Assembly: GCA_030529185.1 (NCBI GenBank)
Contig: JAUMXI010000002.1
Coordinates: 1 to 64,000, forward strand
DNA: 64,000 bases
Direction of reading: 5' to 3'
From: Flavobacteriaceae bacterium
GTDB taxonomy: Bacteria > Bacteroidota > Bacteroidia > Flavobacteriales > Weeksellaceae
Shown piece after piece: positions 9,652 to 18,857 of this stretch. Each line of letters begins with the position of its first letter. Position 1 is the stretch's first letter. The notes beneath the pieces are model-generated. The model saw only the letters and a list, made by a program, of their open reading frames with translations, made no database searches and was not told where the DNA came from. The position numbers were made by a program, and so were the translations under genes.

Positions 9652-10170
9652 TTAAACCGATGCTGTTTCGTCTTCTGTCCATTTCCCTTGGGCTTTCATT
9701 ACTTGCTCAATGATTTCCCTCACACAGCCTTTCCCACCGTGAATTGGCGAAATATAGTCGGCGATTCCCTTAATTTCTGCCACAGCATTACTCGGACAAG
9801 CCCCTATCCCAGAGAGTTTTATCATATCAAAATCAGGAATGTCATCTCCCATTGAGAGTATTTCTTCATTTTTCAGCCCGTATTTTGCTTTAAAATCTTC
9901 AAAATCATCTAATTTATAACGAGATTGAGGATAGTAATCCGTAATACCGAGATAATTCAATCTATGCTTGACCGTCGGGTCATTTCCTCCTGTAATACAA
10001 CCGATTATATAGCCGTTTTTTACTGCTTTGGCTACGGCATATCCGTCTAACACATTCATTATTCGGCTCATACTTCCATCAGGCATTAGCACTACACTTC
10101 CATCGGTGAAAACGCCATCAATATCAAATACAAATGCCTTAATACCTTTTAATTTCGCTTTATAGCTCAT
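9652..10170 (-). CDS. kdsC: 3-deoxy-D-manno-octulosonate 8-phosphate phosphatase
   Basis: HAD-family phosphatase of the C0-cap-less KdsC type that makes KDO for lipopolysaccharide. The HAD nucleophile motif is FDIDGVFTDG near residue 15, and the Asp-pair motif MGDDIPDFDM and the C-terminal GGKGCVREIIEQVM are diagnostic of KdsC. Length is 172 aa. Its start overlaps the end of the DUF2520 gene by 11 bp, suggesting translational coupling. Confidence 0.92.
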   Translation of the reverse strand: MSYKAKLKGIKAFVFDIDGVFTDGSVVLMPDGSMSRIMNVLDGYAVAKAVKNGYIIGCITGGNDPTVKHRLNYLGITDYYPQSRYKLDDFEDFKAKYGLKNEEILSMGDDIPDFDMIKLSGIGACPSNAVAEIKGIADYISPIHGGKGCVREIIEQVMKAQGKWTEDETASV

Positions 10171-10912
10171 ACATTTTTTTTATTGATTGATTAAATACTT
10201 TATAAATTTGTTTTTGCTCCTCGTTTTCAATGATTTGCTCGTGAAGTTGCAGGGTTTTTTCATCATTTCTCACTGCTGGTCCCGTTTGTGCTTCTTTGGG
10301 CGAAAGGTATTTTATCTTATCCAAAGTTTCATCAATTAAAGGTAAAAAATACTCAAACGGAATGTCTTGCCTATCTGTAATCTCTTGAGTTTTAGCCCAA
10401 AGATGATTTACAAAATTACAAGAAAAAACCGCCGCAAGATGAATGTATTTCCGTTTTTCATCATCTATGAACATTATTTTTTTAGAGATTTTTTGTGCCA
10501 ATTGGAGTAAAATCTGTCTATCTTCTTCCGTTTCAGCATCTATAAAAAACGGAATTTCAGAATAATTTAATGCCTTTTTCTTGGAAAAAGTTTGTAATGG
10601 ATAGAAACTCGCCTTTCGGTATTCTCCTTCCAAAACATTTTTAGAAGTTGAGCCCGAAGTATGGGCAACCAATGCGTTTTTGTTCTTTATTTTTGAAGAA
10701 ACCTCTGCTATCGCATCATCTTTTACCGAAATAATATGCAAATCTGCTTCTGCCAATTCGTTTGTAGAATAAGGAATTCCAAATTCGGAGGAAATTTCCT
10801 TCAAGGCCTTTTCATTTCTTCCAAAAACTTGCACCAATGAAACTCCTTTCTCCGAAAAAGCCTTTACCAAATGGTACGCCACATTTCCTGAACCTATAAT
10901 CACTATTTTCAT
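10160..10912 (-). CDS. DUF2520 / Rossmann-fold oxidoreductase-like protein
   Basis: The N-terminus is a dinucleotide-binding Rossmann motif (IIGSGNVAYHL, GxGxxA/G). It is followed by a segment around AHTSGSTSKNVL and a C-terminal helical DUF2520 domain with NFVNHLWAK and PAVRNDEKTL. This arrangement is that of ProC/ketopantoate-reductase-like dehydrogenases, but the substrate of DUF2520 proteins is not known. It is the first gene of the unit DUF2520-kdsC-maf. Confidence 0.85.
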   Translation of the reverse strand: MKIVIIGSGNVAYHLVKAFSEKGVSLVQVFGRNEKALKEISSEFGIPYSTNELAEADLHIISVKDDAIAEVSSKIKNKNALVAHTSGSTSKNVLEGEYRKASFYPLQTFSKKKALNYSEIPFFIDAETEEDRQILLQLAQKISKKIMFIDDEKRKYIHLAAVFSCNFVNHLWAKTQEITDRQDIPFEYFLPLIDETLDKIKYLSPKEAQTGPAVRNDEKTLQLHEQIIENEEQKQIYKVFNQSIKKMYEL

Positions 10913-10938
10913 AAAACAAAAGTAATGTTTTAAATTCT

Positions 10939-11862
10939 TTATTTTTTTGGCAAAAACACCTCAGCGAGCATACATCTGGCACTGCCTCCACCATTGGTTT
11001 CTATGGTATGGAGATCTGCATGAAGGATTTCGCAATATTGCTCAATTTTTGAAATTTGATCAGAAGTTAAAGATTGATAGGCTGTTTGGCTCATTACCAA
11101 AAATTTTTCGCCTTTATCATTTTGAACTTGTAGCATATTTCCAGCGAAATTCTGAATTTGTGTTTCTGTAATTTCTACAATCTCTTTCCCCGAGTTTTTG
11201 ATGGTTCTCACTACATTTTGGCGTTCCGTTTCATCATCAATACAATCAAGGCAAATGACTACGAATTTATCTGCCACGCACATCATTACATTGGTGTGAT
11301 AAATCGGCAAACGCTTTCCATCAGCCGTTTGAAACGAATGAAATACGACTGGCGTAAAACCTTTTTCTTTACAAAAATCTCTAAACAATTCTTCATCTAA
11401 ACGCAAAGAAACCGAACCATAAGCAATTTTATTCTCGTGGTCAAAAATCATACTGCCCGTACCTTCAAGGAATTTATTTTCGCTTTCGGAATGAGTCAAA
11501 TCCACAATTTCTTTTACCTCAAAGCCTTTGTTTTTAATTTCCTCAACGATTTCCATTCGGCGTTCATCTCTTCTGTTTGGTGCAAACATTGGGTAAAGCA
11601 CCACTCTTCCATCTCGCCCAAAACTTACCCAATTATTAGGAAAAATGGAATCTGGCGTGTGCGGATTAAGAGTATCTTTAATGCTAATCACATTAATGCC
11701 TTTCGCACGGAGTTTTTCCACAAAAGACATAAATTCTTCCAGAGCCTTCGCTTGGGTATTCTCATTTTCAGAATTGATTTGAAAATAATTATTTTTCGCC
11801 GTTTGGGCATTATAACCAAATGCCACAGGCTCTATCATCAGTAGTGTATCGGTAGTTTGCAT
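10939..11862 (-). CDS. ctlX: CtlX-like citrulline-utilisation hydrolase (guanidine-modifying enzyme)
   Basis: This is a member of the guanidine-modifying (amidinotransferase/arginine deiminase) superfamily, in the branch annotated CtlX. Visible active-site elements are the N-terminal EPVAFGYNAQT segment, FLEGTGSMIFD (acidic pair region), the catalytic His in YHTNVMMCV and the nucleophile Cys297 in GGGSARCMLAEV. CtlX homologues are linked to citrulline use; the chemistry here is inferred from the family. The gene follows a DDAH-like gene by 15 bp on the same strand, so two related enzymes are likely co-expressed. Confidence 0.82.
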   Translation of the reverse strand: MQTTDTLLMIEPVAFGYNAQTAKNNYFQINSENENTQAKALEEFMSFVEKLRAKGINVISIKDTLNPHTPDSIFPNNWVSFGRDGRVVLYPMFAPNRRDERRMEIVEEIKNKGFEVKEIVDLTHSESENKFLEGTGSMIFDHENKIAYGSVSLRLDEELFRDFCKEKGFTPVVFHSFQTADGKRLPIYHTNVMMCVADKFVVICLDCIDDETERQNVVRTIKNSGKEIVEITETQIQNFAGNMLQVQNDKGEKFLVMSQTAYQSLTSDQISKIEQYCEILHADLHTIETNGGGSARCMLAEVFLPKK

Positions 11863-11877
11863 TGTAATTTTTAAATT

Positions 11878-12792
11878 TTATTCTCTAACTAATGGCATTG
11901 TAGAACACCTCAAAAGTCCGCCCATTTTGGAGATTTCTCGATAAGGGACTTCCTCCACGGTGATTCCCCATTCGTTTCTCAAATGATTATTCATTCTCGT
12001 AAAAGCCTTATCAGAAACCACTACATTTGGTGCAATGGAGAAAATATTTGGGAACATCTCAAACATCTCTTGGTCATTGATATGGAAGCAGTTTTCTTCC
12101 CCAAAAATCCTTAAAATCAACTCGTAATCTTCTTCATTCACAAAGCCATTTTTGTAGATGATACATTTATCTTTTCCCACAGGATTAAAGGTGCAATCCA
12201 GATGTAAAACCCCTTGATAAGGCACTCTGTCGTTTTTCTTTAAATCTAAATCAATAATTCTCTTCTTTGGGAAATATTCCTTCAAAATTTCAATGGCATA
12301 TTCGTTGGTTCTGGCTGTTTTAAAATTGCGATAATCTTCGCTAAAACAAGTCCCTATAAACAAAAAATCATTCCAAACGATTACATCTCCCCCCTCTATA
12401 TGAGCCGTTTCTGGCAGGTTGATAATATCTCGCCATTTGACTTTCTCAAAAATCTCTTGGTAAGCATCTTGCTCGTCTGCTCGGTCTGGGATAACATTAG
12501 AGATGATCATTTTATCCTCTATTACAAAGGCAACATCTCGGGCAAAAACTTGATTATAATCTTGAATAATTTGAGGACGAAAAACTTCTACATCGTATTT
12601 TTTTAACACTTTCTCAAATTCCGTCATTTCAAAAACAATATCCTGCTCCGTAGGGTAAAAATTATTTTCAATGGAATGATAAGATTTCGCATCATAACTT
12701 TCCTCCAAAGTAGGCGTTGCCCCCATAGACAAAGGCTGTCCCAAAACCACAGATTTTAGTTTTCCAGTTTCGTTTTTGATGTTTAGTTTCAT
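11878..12792 (-). CDS. DDAH/amidinotransferase-like guanidine hydrolase
   Basis: This is a second guanidine-modifying enzyme, resembling dimethylarginine dimethylaminohydrolases. Motifs are the substrate-side FARDVAFVIEDK, the acidic HIEGGDVIVW, the catalytic His in VLHLDCTFNPV and the nucleophile Cys296 in GGLLRCSTMPL close to the C-terminus. It probably hydrolyses the guanidino group of arginine or a derivative to citrulline, though the substrate is not defined. It is upstream of the ctlX-like gene (15 bp gap), and a 30-bp palindrome separates it from eno. Confidence 0.82.
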   Translation of the reverse strand: MKLNIKNETGKLKSVVLGQPLSMGATPTLEESYDAKSYHSIENNFYPTEQDIVFEMTEFEKVLKKYDVEVFRPQIIQDYNQVFARDVAFVIEDKMIISNVIPDRADEQDAYQEIFEKVKWRDIINLPETAHIEGGDVIVWNDFLFIGTCFSEDYRNFKTARTNEYAIEILKEYFPKKRIIDLDLKKNDRVPYQGVLHLDCTFNPVGKDKCIIYKNGFVNEEDYELILRIFGEENCFHINDQEMFEMFPNIFSIAPNVVVSDKAFTRMNNHLRNEWGITVEEVPYREISKMGGLLRCSTMPLVRE

Positions 12793-12809
12793 TTTTTCCT
12801 ATTTATAAA

Positions 12810-12839
12810 TTGAGCCAAAATAAATTTATTTTGGCTCAA
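12810..12839 (-). terminator. Perfect 30-bp palindromic terminator after eno
   Basis: TTGAGCCAAAATAAA is followed immediately by its exact reverse complement. It lies 6 bp beyond the eno stop codon, between eno and the next minus-strand gene. It lacks a long T-run, so termination strength is uncertain. Confidence 0.6.
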
Positions 12840-12845
12840 CATTCG

Positions 12846-14177
<1,332 letters not shown>

Positions 14178-14217
14178 AACAAATATGCTGGAATTCTAAA
14201 ATTAAATCTCAAAACTT

Positions 14218-15114
14218 TTAGGCGATTCCTTCTTTTTTATCTTTTAAAATTTTTTGTTGTAAATTTTCTCGGTATTTTTTCGGCGTGATATTGGTGATTT
14301 TTTTAAACAACCTCGTAAAGTAAGATGCCGACTCAAAGTTGAGTTCATAGGCTATTTCTGCAATGTTTTTAGAGAAATTCTGAAGCAAAATTTTCCCCTG
14401 TTCTACGCAATACTCATCAATCCAATGTTTAGGGGATTTTCCTGTCGTTTTTTTGATGCATTTATGGAGATAGCTCTGCGAAATGGCAAGGCTATCCGCA
14501 TAAAACGAAACCGATTTATGCTCCAAAAAACACTCCTCCAAAAGCGATTTAAATTTAGTAGAAATAGCAATATCCTTTACATTAGCAAGGTCTAAGGTCT
14601 GATAATCAACCAATCTCGCTAAAATAGAATTAAATAAATTGAGGGAGACCGTAAATCTCCCTCTCTTTTCTTTTAACTCCTTTTCTAAAAGGTATAGGCT
14701 TAAATCCATTGATTCCGTGTCGCTGTTATCCAGAGTATAAAGAGAGTGCTTCCCATCAGAAAACTGAAAAGAGCAAGTGAAAGATTCTATCTCATAATTT
14801 ACCACATAACCTTCCGCGTCGTTAGAAATATCCAAAGTTCGGGTAGAATCCCCTTGTTTCACATTGATACACTGAGACTTTTCAACCTTAAAAACTTTTT
14901 TTTCTAATTGTTGAGTAACGGAACCACAAGTGACGAAAATCAGAAACCCGAAAGCTGTCTTGTAGGGCTTTTCCACTGGAAGAATGCCCTTCAGGTAGTT
15001 TTGTATCCTATACACTTGTATTTTGTCTTTATTCAATATAATATTATTAGGAAGGAAAGACAAAAATCTTTTTTTATATTCTGTGCAAGTTAAAATTTCA
15101 CCAATTTTTTTCAT
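14218..15114 (-). CDS. AraC-family transcriptional regulator, divergent from urease
   Basis: The protein has an N-terminal ~170-residue sensing region of cupin-like character. The C-terminal AraC double helix-turn-helix starts near SFYADSLAISQSYLHKCIKK and continues to NIAEIAYELNFESASYFTRLFKKITNITPKKYR. I choose the second Met (15114). The upstream Met at 15147 lies on the gene's own predicted -7 element, so the longer form is unlikely to be translated. It is divergent from ureAB, an arrangement like that of the urea-responsive AraC activator UreR in Proteus, and is therefore the best candidate for the urease regulator. The inducer is unknown. Confidence 0.88.
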   Translation of the reverse strand: MKKIGEILTCTEYKKRFLSFLPNNIILNKDKIQVYRIQNYLKGILPVEKPYKTAFGFLIFVTCGSVTQQLEKKVFKVEKSQCINVKQGDSTRTLDISNDAEGYVVNYEIESFTCSFQFSDGKHSLYTLDNSDTESMDLSLYLLEKELKEKRGRFTVSLNLFNSILARLVDYQTLDLANVKDIAISTKFKSLLEECFLEHKSVSFYADSLAISQSYLHKCIKKTTGKSPKHWIDEYCVEQGKILLQNFSKNIAEIAYELNFESASYFTRLFKKITNITPKKYRENLQQKILKDKKEGIA

Positions 15115-15144
15115 TTTAGTGCTACTTTTATTAAAATAGTAATA

Positions 15145-15152
15145 CAAATTTA
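15145..15152 (-). promoter_or_regulatory. Predicted promoter of the AraC gene (-7 element)
   Basis: The minus strand reads TAAATTTG (TAnnTTTG). A GTGCTA sequence, like those in front of ureAB, lies at 15119-15125, just downstream of the expected transcript start, so autoregulation is possible. Confidence 0.5.
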
Positions 15153-15200
15153 AGATAATTTTTGGGATTAAAAAAACTTTGTAATGTTTTGTGGTATAAA

Positions 15201-15300
15201 ATTCCTTATTTGTGCTATATTTTTAATTAGTCTCTTTTTGTGCTACAAAAGTATTATTTTGTAATATTTTTTTTGAATTATAGACTATACCTTTGTCTCA
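15201..15300 (+). promoter_or_regulatory. Urease promoter with repeated TGTGCTA candidate operators
   Basis: TACCTTTG at 15288-15295 is a perfect -7 element. Upstream, TGTGCTA occurs twice in direct orientation (15211-15217 and 15239-15245, 28 bp apart), the pattern expected for AraC-dimer half-sites. The predicted 5' leader of ureAB is only ~20 nt. About 73 bp of this region recurs with ~78% ungapped identity downstream of ureC. Confidence 0.6.
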
Positions 15301-15322
15301 CTAATTAAAAAAACAAATAGTT

Positions 15323-15946
15323 ATGCATTTAACCAAACAAGAAAGCGAAAGACTATTATTGCTTTACGCTTACGACGTTGCAAAACGCAGAAAAGAGTCT
15401 GGATTGAAGTTGAACTACCCTGAAACTTGTGCTTACCTGTCTGGGTACATTTTAGAAAGTGCAAGAGAAGGGAAGAAAACCGTTCGTCAATTAATTGAAG
15501 ACTGCGGTAAATTACTTAAAGCAGACGAAGTAATGGAAGGTGTAGCAGATTTGATTACAGACTTCCAGCAAGAGGCTGTTTTCCCTGATGGAACTAAAAT
15601 GGTATGTCTTAACAACCCTATCCCTTCAAGTGGAGCGACTCCAGTAGGAGCTTATGAGTTTGCAAAAGATGATATTGAGCTAAATGAAGGAAGAGAGAAA
15701 ATAAAAGTAAGCGTGACGAACAGAGGTTCTCGCCCTTGCCAAGTAGGTTCTCACTACCACTTCTATGAAGTAAACCCTGCATTAGAATTTGACAGAAAGA
15801 AAACTAGAGGATTCAGATTAGATATCGCAGCTGGACTTTCTGAAAGATTTGAGCCAGGACAAACAAAAGAAGTGACTCTTGTTGCTTATGGAGGAACAAG
15901 ACAAGTAATTGGCTTCTGGAACAAGGTTAATGGTTCATTAGACTAA
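15323..15946 (+). CDS. ureAB: Urease subunit gamma/beta fusion
   Basis: This single 207-residue chain combines the urease gamma subunit (residues ~1-100, [18 protein letters not shown] to [14 protein letters not shown]) and beta subunit (~101-207, with [17 protein letters not shown] and [18 protein letters not shown]). Such fusions are known from Helicobacter. Unlike Helicobacter pylori UreA it ends at ...[11 protein letters not shown], lacking the extra C-terminal tail. With UreC it forms the urease that hydrolyses urea to ammonia and carbamate. ureC starts 42 bp downstream. Composition is richer in GC and more codon-restricted than neighbours, suggesting high expression. Confidence 0.96.
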   Translation: MHLTKQESERLLLLYAYDVAKRRKESGLKLNYPETCAYLSGYILESAREGKKTVRQLIEDCGKLLKADEVMEGVADLITDFQQEAVFPDGTKMVCLNNPIPSSGATPVGAYEFAKDDIELNEGREKIKVSVTNRGSRPCQVGSHYHFYEVNPALEFDRKKTRGFRLDIAAGLSERFEPGQTKEVTLVAYGGTRQVIGFWNKVNGSLD

Positions 15947-15988
15947 AAAACTATTTAGCGAAATTATAACATTATTAAACAATTAGTT

Positions 15989-17695
15989 ATGAAAAATAAA
16001 ATAAGCAGAAAAGAATACGCTCATTATTTTGGTCCTACAAAAGGAGATAAAATAAGATTAGCAAACACAAACCTTTGGGTAGAAATAGAAAAAGACTATA
16101 CCGTTTATGGTGAGGAAGTTGTTTTCGGGGGAGGTAAAGTAATTAGAGATGGTATGGGGCAACACCCAACTGCTCTAAAAGACCAAGTAATGGACTTGGT
16201 AATCACAAATATTACAGTAATTGACTATACTGGAATTTATAAAGCTGATATCGGTATTAAAGATGGAAAAATCGCTAATATCGGTAAAGCAGGAAACCCT
16301 TTCACACAAGAAGGTGTTACGATGACTATCGGGGTTGGAACCGAAATCATCGCTGGGCAAAATAGAATAATGACAGCAGGATGTATTGACCCGCATGTTC
16401 ACTTTATTTGTCCTCAACAATATGAAATCGGATTGGCATTAGGAACAACTACTTTGATTGGTGGTGGTTCTGGACCACAAGAGGGTGGTTTGGCTACTAC
16501 TTGTATGTCAGGGGTTTGGCATACACAAAACATGGCTCAGTCTACTGACCATTTGCCAATCAACTTTGTAATGTTAGCAAGAGCAAACAGCTCAAGCAAA
16601 CTTGCTATCAAAGAAATCGTAGAAGCAGGTTGTGGTGGTCTTAAAATTCACGAAGACTGGGGAAGTACTCGTAATGTATTAGACACTGCAATGAAAGTTG
16701 CTGACGATGAAGATATTCAAGTTTGTATCCACACCGATACATTGAATGAAGGTCTTTATGTAGAAGATTCATTAGACGCTTTTGAGGGTAGAACTATCCA
16801 CACTTACCACTCTGAAGGTGCTGGTGGAGGACACGCTCCTGACCTTTGCGTTGTGACAAGATTTAACAACATTCTTCCATCTTCTACTACACCTACCAAC
16901 CCATTCACTATCAACACAATGGATGAGCACATGGATATGATTTGTACTTGCCACCACTTGGACAAAGAAATTCCAGAAGATTATGCTTTCGCTGAATCAA
17001 GAATTAGAAGAGGAACAATGATGGCAGAAGGTGTTCTTCAAGATATGGGTGCTATCAGTATGATGTCTTCTGACTCTCAGGCGATGGGTAGAATTGGAGA
17101 GGTGGTTATCCGTACTTGGCAAATTGCTGACAAGATGAAGAAAGATAGAGGACCTCTTCCACAAGATAAAAATAACGACAACTTCAGAGTGAAGCGTTAT
17201 GTTTCTAAGTATACCATCAACCCTGCTATTACTCACGGTATTTCTGAGCATGTAGGTTCTATTGAGGTAGGTAAAATGGCAGACCTTATTATCTACACTC
17301 CAAATATGTTTGGTGTAAAACCTCATATGGTATTAAAAGGAGGATTCCCAGTTTATTCTGCAATGGGAGACCCAAGTGCATCTATCCCAACTCCTCAACC
17401 GATTATCTACAGACCATCTTGGGGTAATTTCGGTGAGACTGTAGGACAGACATCTGCTCTATTCGTTGCTCAATCTGCAATTGACAAAGGAGAGTTGAAA
17501 GAACTTGGAATTAAAAAACAATTGCTTCCTGTGAAGAACACTCGTAATTTGAAGAAAACAAATATGATTTTCAACGCAGCGATGCCAGAGGTAAAAGTTG
17601 ATCCGAAAACTTATATCGTATCAATAGACGGTGAAGAGATAGATATCAAACCATCTGACAAACTACCTCTTACGCAATTGTATCACTTAGGATAG
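15989..17695 (+). CDS. ureC: Urease alpha (catalytic) subunit
   Basis: Catalytic urease subunit of 568 residues. All metal-site and catalytic residues are present with a constant +2 offset from Klebsiella numbering: H136 and H138 (DPHVHFICP), the carbamylated K219 and H221 (LKIHEDW), H248 (CIHTD), H274 (HTYHSEG), flap C321-H322 (TCHHLD) and D362 (SSDSQAMGR). The sequence looks closest to Helicobacter-type UreB. Remarkably, no ureE, F, G, D/H or urea transporter gene adjoins or occurs anywhere in the window. Either the accessory genes are elsewhere, or the enzyme is of the type that does not need them, as in Helicobacter mustelae UreA2B2. Confidence 0.97.
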   Translation: MKNKISRKEYAHYFGPTKGDKIRLANTNLWVEIEKDYTVYGEEVVFGGGKVIRDGMGQHPTALKDQVMDLVITNITVIDYTGIYKADIGIKDGKIANIGKAGNPFTQEGVTMTIGVGTEIIAGQNRIMTAGCIDPHVHFICPQQYEIGLALGTTTLIGGGSGPQEGGLATTCMSGVWHTQNMAQSTDHLPINFVMLARANSSSKLAIKEIVEAGCGGLKIHEDWGSTRNVLDTAMKVADDEDIQVCIHTDTLNEGLYVEDSLDAFEGRTIHTYHSEGAGGGHAPDLCVVTRFNNILPSSTTPTNPFTINTMDEHMDMICTCHHLDKEIPEDYAFAESRIRRGTMMAEGVLQDMGAISMMSSDSQAMGRIGEVVIRTWQIADKMKKDRGPLPQDKNNDNFRVKRYVSKYTINPAITHGISEHVGSIEVGKMADLIIYTPNMFGVKPHMVLKGGFPVYSAMGDPSASIPTPQPIIYRPSWGNFGETVGQTSALFVAQSAIDKGELKELGIKKQLLPVKNTRNLKKTNMIFNAAMPEVKVDPKTYIVSIDGEEIDIKPSDKLPLTQLYHLG

Positions 17696-17726
17696 AATAT
17701 CTAATTTAGCCTATTTCCATAATTTC

Positions 17727-17760
17727 AAAAGCCTTCCCATAAATTTTTGGGAGGGCTTTA
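17727..17760 (+). terminator. Terminator of the urease operon
   Basis: AAAGCCTTCCCA and TGGGAGGGCTTT pair around an 8-nt AT loop, 31 bp after the ureC stop codon. This supports a two-gene operon that ends here. Confidence 0.8.
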
Positions 17761-17770
17761 TTTCTTGGTT

Positions 17771-17853
17771 TAAATTCCTATTTTGTGCTATAAATGTATT
17801 AATTTGTATTATTTTTATTGATTTGTCGGTTATACCTTTGTATCGTCAGTTAG
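17771..17853 (+). promoter_or_regulatory. Second copy of the urease promoter region
   Basis: This segment aligns without gaps over ~73 bp (17780-17852 with 15236-15308, about 57 identities) to the ureAB promoter. It includes a TGTGCTA (17784-17790), a TTTG 26 bp before the -7 element, and the exact TACCTTTG -7 element (17833-17840). It also retains AAATTCCT ahead of TGTGCTA, as in the first upstream half-site. No protein gene follows it; the next ~78 nt end in a terminator. Confidence 0.6.
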
Positions 17854-17922
17854 TGATATGTGAAGCATATCTAAATTTAGCCAATTTTCAAAAAAGACTA
17901 CCCAAATGCGTAGTCTTTTTTA
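17845..17922 (+). ncRNA. Predicted ~78-nt small RNA downstream of ureC
   Basis: From the duplicated urease-type promoter a transcript of about 78 nt is predicted. It begins near 17845, forms a first hairpin GATATG-TGAAG-CATATC (17855-17871), has the palindrome CTAAATTTAG (17871-17880), and ends in a terminator hairpin with arms AAAAAGACTAC and GTAGTCTTTTT (17891-17920). The only start codon is followed at once by a stop, so it is non-coding. It may be a co-regulated sRNA or only a remnant of a duplicated urease operon. Confidence 0.45.
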
Positions 17923-18002
17923 TTTTATAAAAGTGTTAATTTTTTTTAAACAATACTTTTCCTAAAAATCCATAAAAACATCTTTAATCTTGTTTTTCAT
18001 AC

Positions 18003-18029
18003 TGTTAAAATTGTTAAAAATTGTTAAAA
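18003..18029. repeat. Three tandem TGTTAAAA motifs
   Basis: TGTTAAAA occurs at 18003, 18012 and 18022, one helical turn or less apart, 50-75 bp ahead of the -7 element of the NlpC/P60 gene. It could be a regulator site or simple AT-rich repetition. Confidence 0.35.
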
Positions 18030-18076
18030 AAACATTCTAACTGACAAATATCATTAGAATTTTTAATTGAGTTTTT

Positions 18077-18084
18077 TACCTTTG
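18077..18084 (+). promoter_or_regulatory. Predicted promoter of the NlpC/P60 lipoprotein gene
   Basis: TACCTTTG exactly matches the TAnnTTTG -7 consensus and lies 57 bp before the start codon, giving a ~50-nt leader. Confidence 0.55.
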
Positions 18085-18141
18085 TGGCATCAAAAATAAA
18101 ACTGGGAAAATTCATCGCAAAACTCCATATTTATAATTGTT

Positions 18142-18795
18142 ATGAAAACAAAAAATAGTTTATTTTACATCTTTGCTATAAGTTTTTTTTCTATATTTCA
18201 ATCTTGTGTGTCTAACTATATGGTTACCGCACCACAAATAACACCAAATCTCAATAAAGAAGAGGTTAAACTTGTAGAAATAGCTACTACAAAGCCTGCA
18301 TTAATAAACCAGAATATCATCAAACCAATTCTAATAAAAGAAGAAAACACCGAAACCCTTGCTACAATAGAAAAGGAAATAAGAAAATCAAACACTATTG
18401 ATGGTATCTTAAATGAAGCAAGTTCTTATTTGGGAACGCCTTATAGATTAGGAGGAATGTCAAGAAGAGGGATAGACTGCTCTGCGTTTGTACTTTCTGT
18501 ATTTGATTCCGTAGGTATTAATTTACCAAGAGTTTCCGCTGCACAAGCTCAAGAGGGAGAAAGAATAGAAAAATCAAATATTGAAAAAGGCGATTTGTTA
18601 TTTTTCCAAACCGTAGGAAAAAGAATTTCCCATGTTGGAATTGTTCAGGAAGTGACTCCAGAAGGAGAAATTAAATTCATCCACGCATCTTCTTCAAAGG
18701 GGGTGACCATTTCTTCTCTTAATGAGAGGTATTGGGGAGCAAGATACAGATTTGCAAAAAGAATACTTACCGACTCAGAAGGAGAAATTTTATAA
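18142..18795 (+). CDS. NlpC/P60-family peptidoglycan endopeptidase lipoprotein
   Basis: This is a lipoprotein (lipobox FQSC, Cys22) with a ~60-residue linker and a C-terminal NlpC/P60 domain. The catalytic triad is visible: Cys113 in GIDCSAF, His164 in ISHVGIV and His181 in FIHASSS. Such enzymes cut the gamma-D-Glu-diaminopimelate bond in cell-wall stem peptides and act in the periplasm. It is monocistronic between the urease region and convergent menD. Length (217 aa) is normal for Spr-like hydrolases. Confidence 0.92.
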   Translation: MKTKNSLFYIFAISFFSIFQSCVSNYMVTAPQITPNLNKEEVKLVEIATTKPALINQNIIKPILIKEENTETLATIEKEIRKSNTIDGILNEASSYLGTPYRLGGMSRRGIDCSAFVLSVFDSVGINLPRVSAAQAQEGERIEKSNIEKGDLLFFQTVGKRISHVGIVQEVTPEGEIKFIHASSSKGVTISSLNERYWGARYRFAKRILTDSEGEIL

Positions 18796-18857
18796 ACTTA
18801 CACACTCTCATATATGAAAAAGAAATTTTGTAATTGTTTTACGAAATCTCTTTTTTT

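Noticed and set aside
15989-17695. Possibility that UreC is inactive because of a missing ligand
   Set aside because: All metal ligands, the carbamylated Lys, and flap Cys/His were located with a constant offset.
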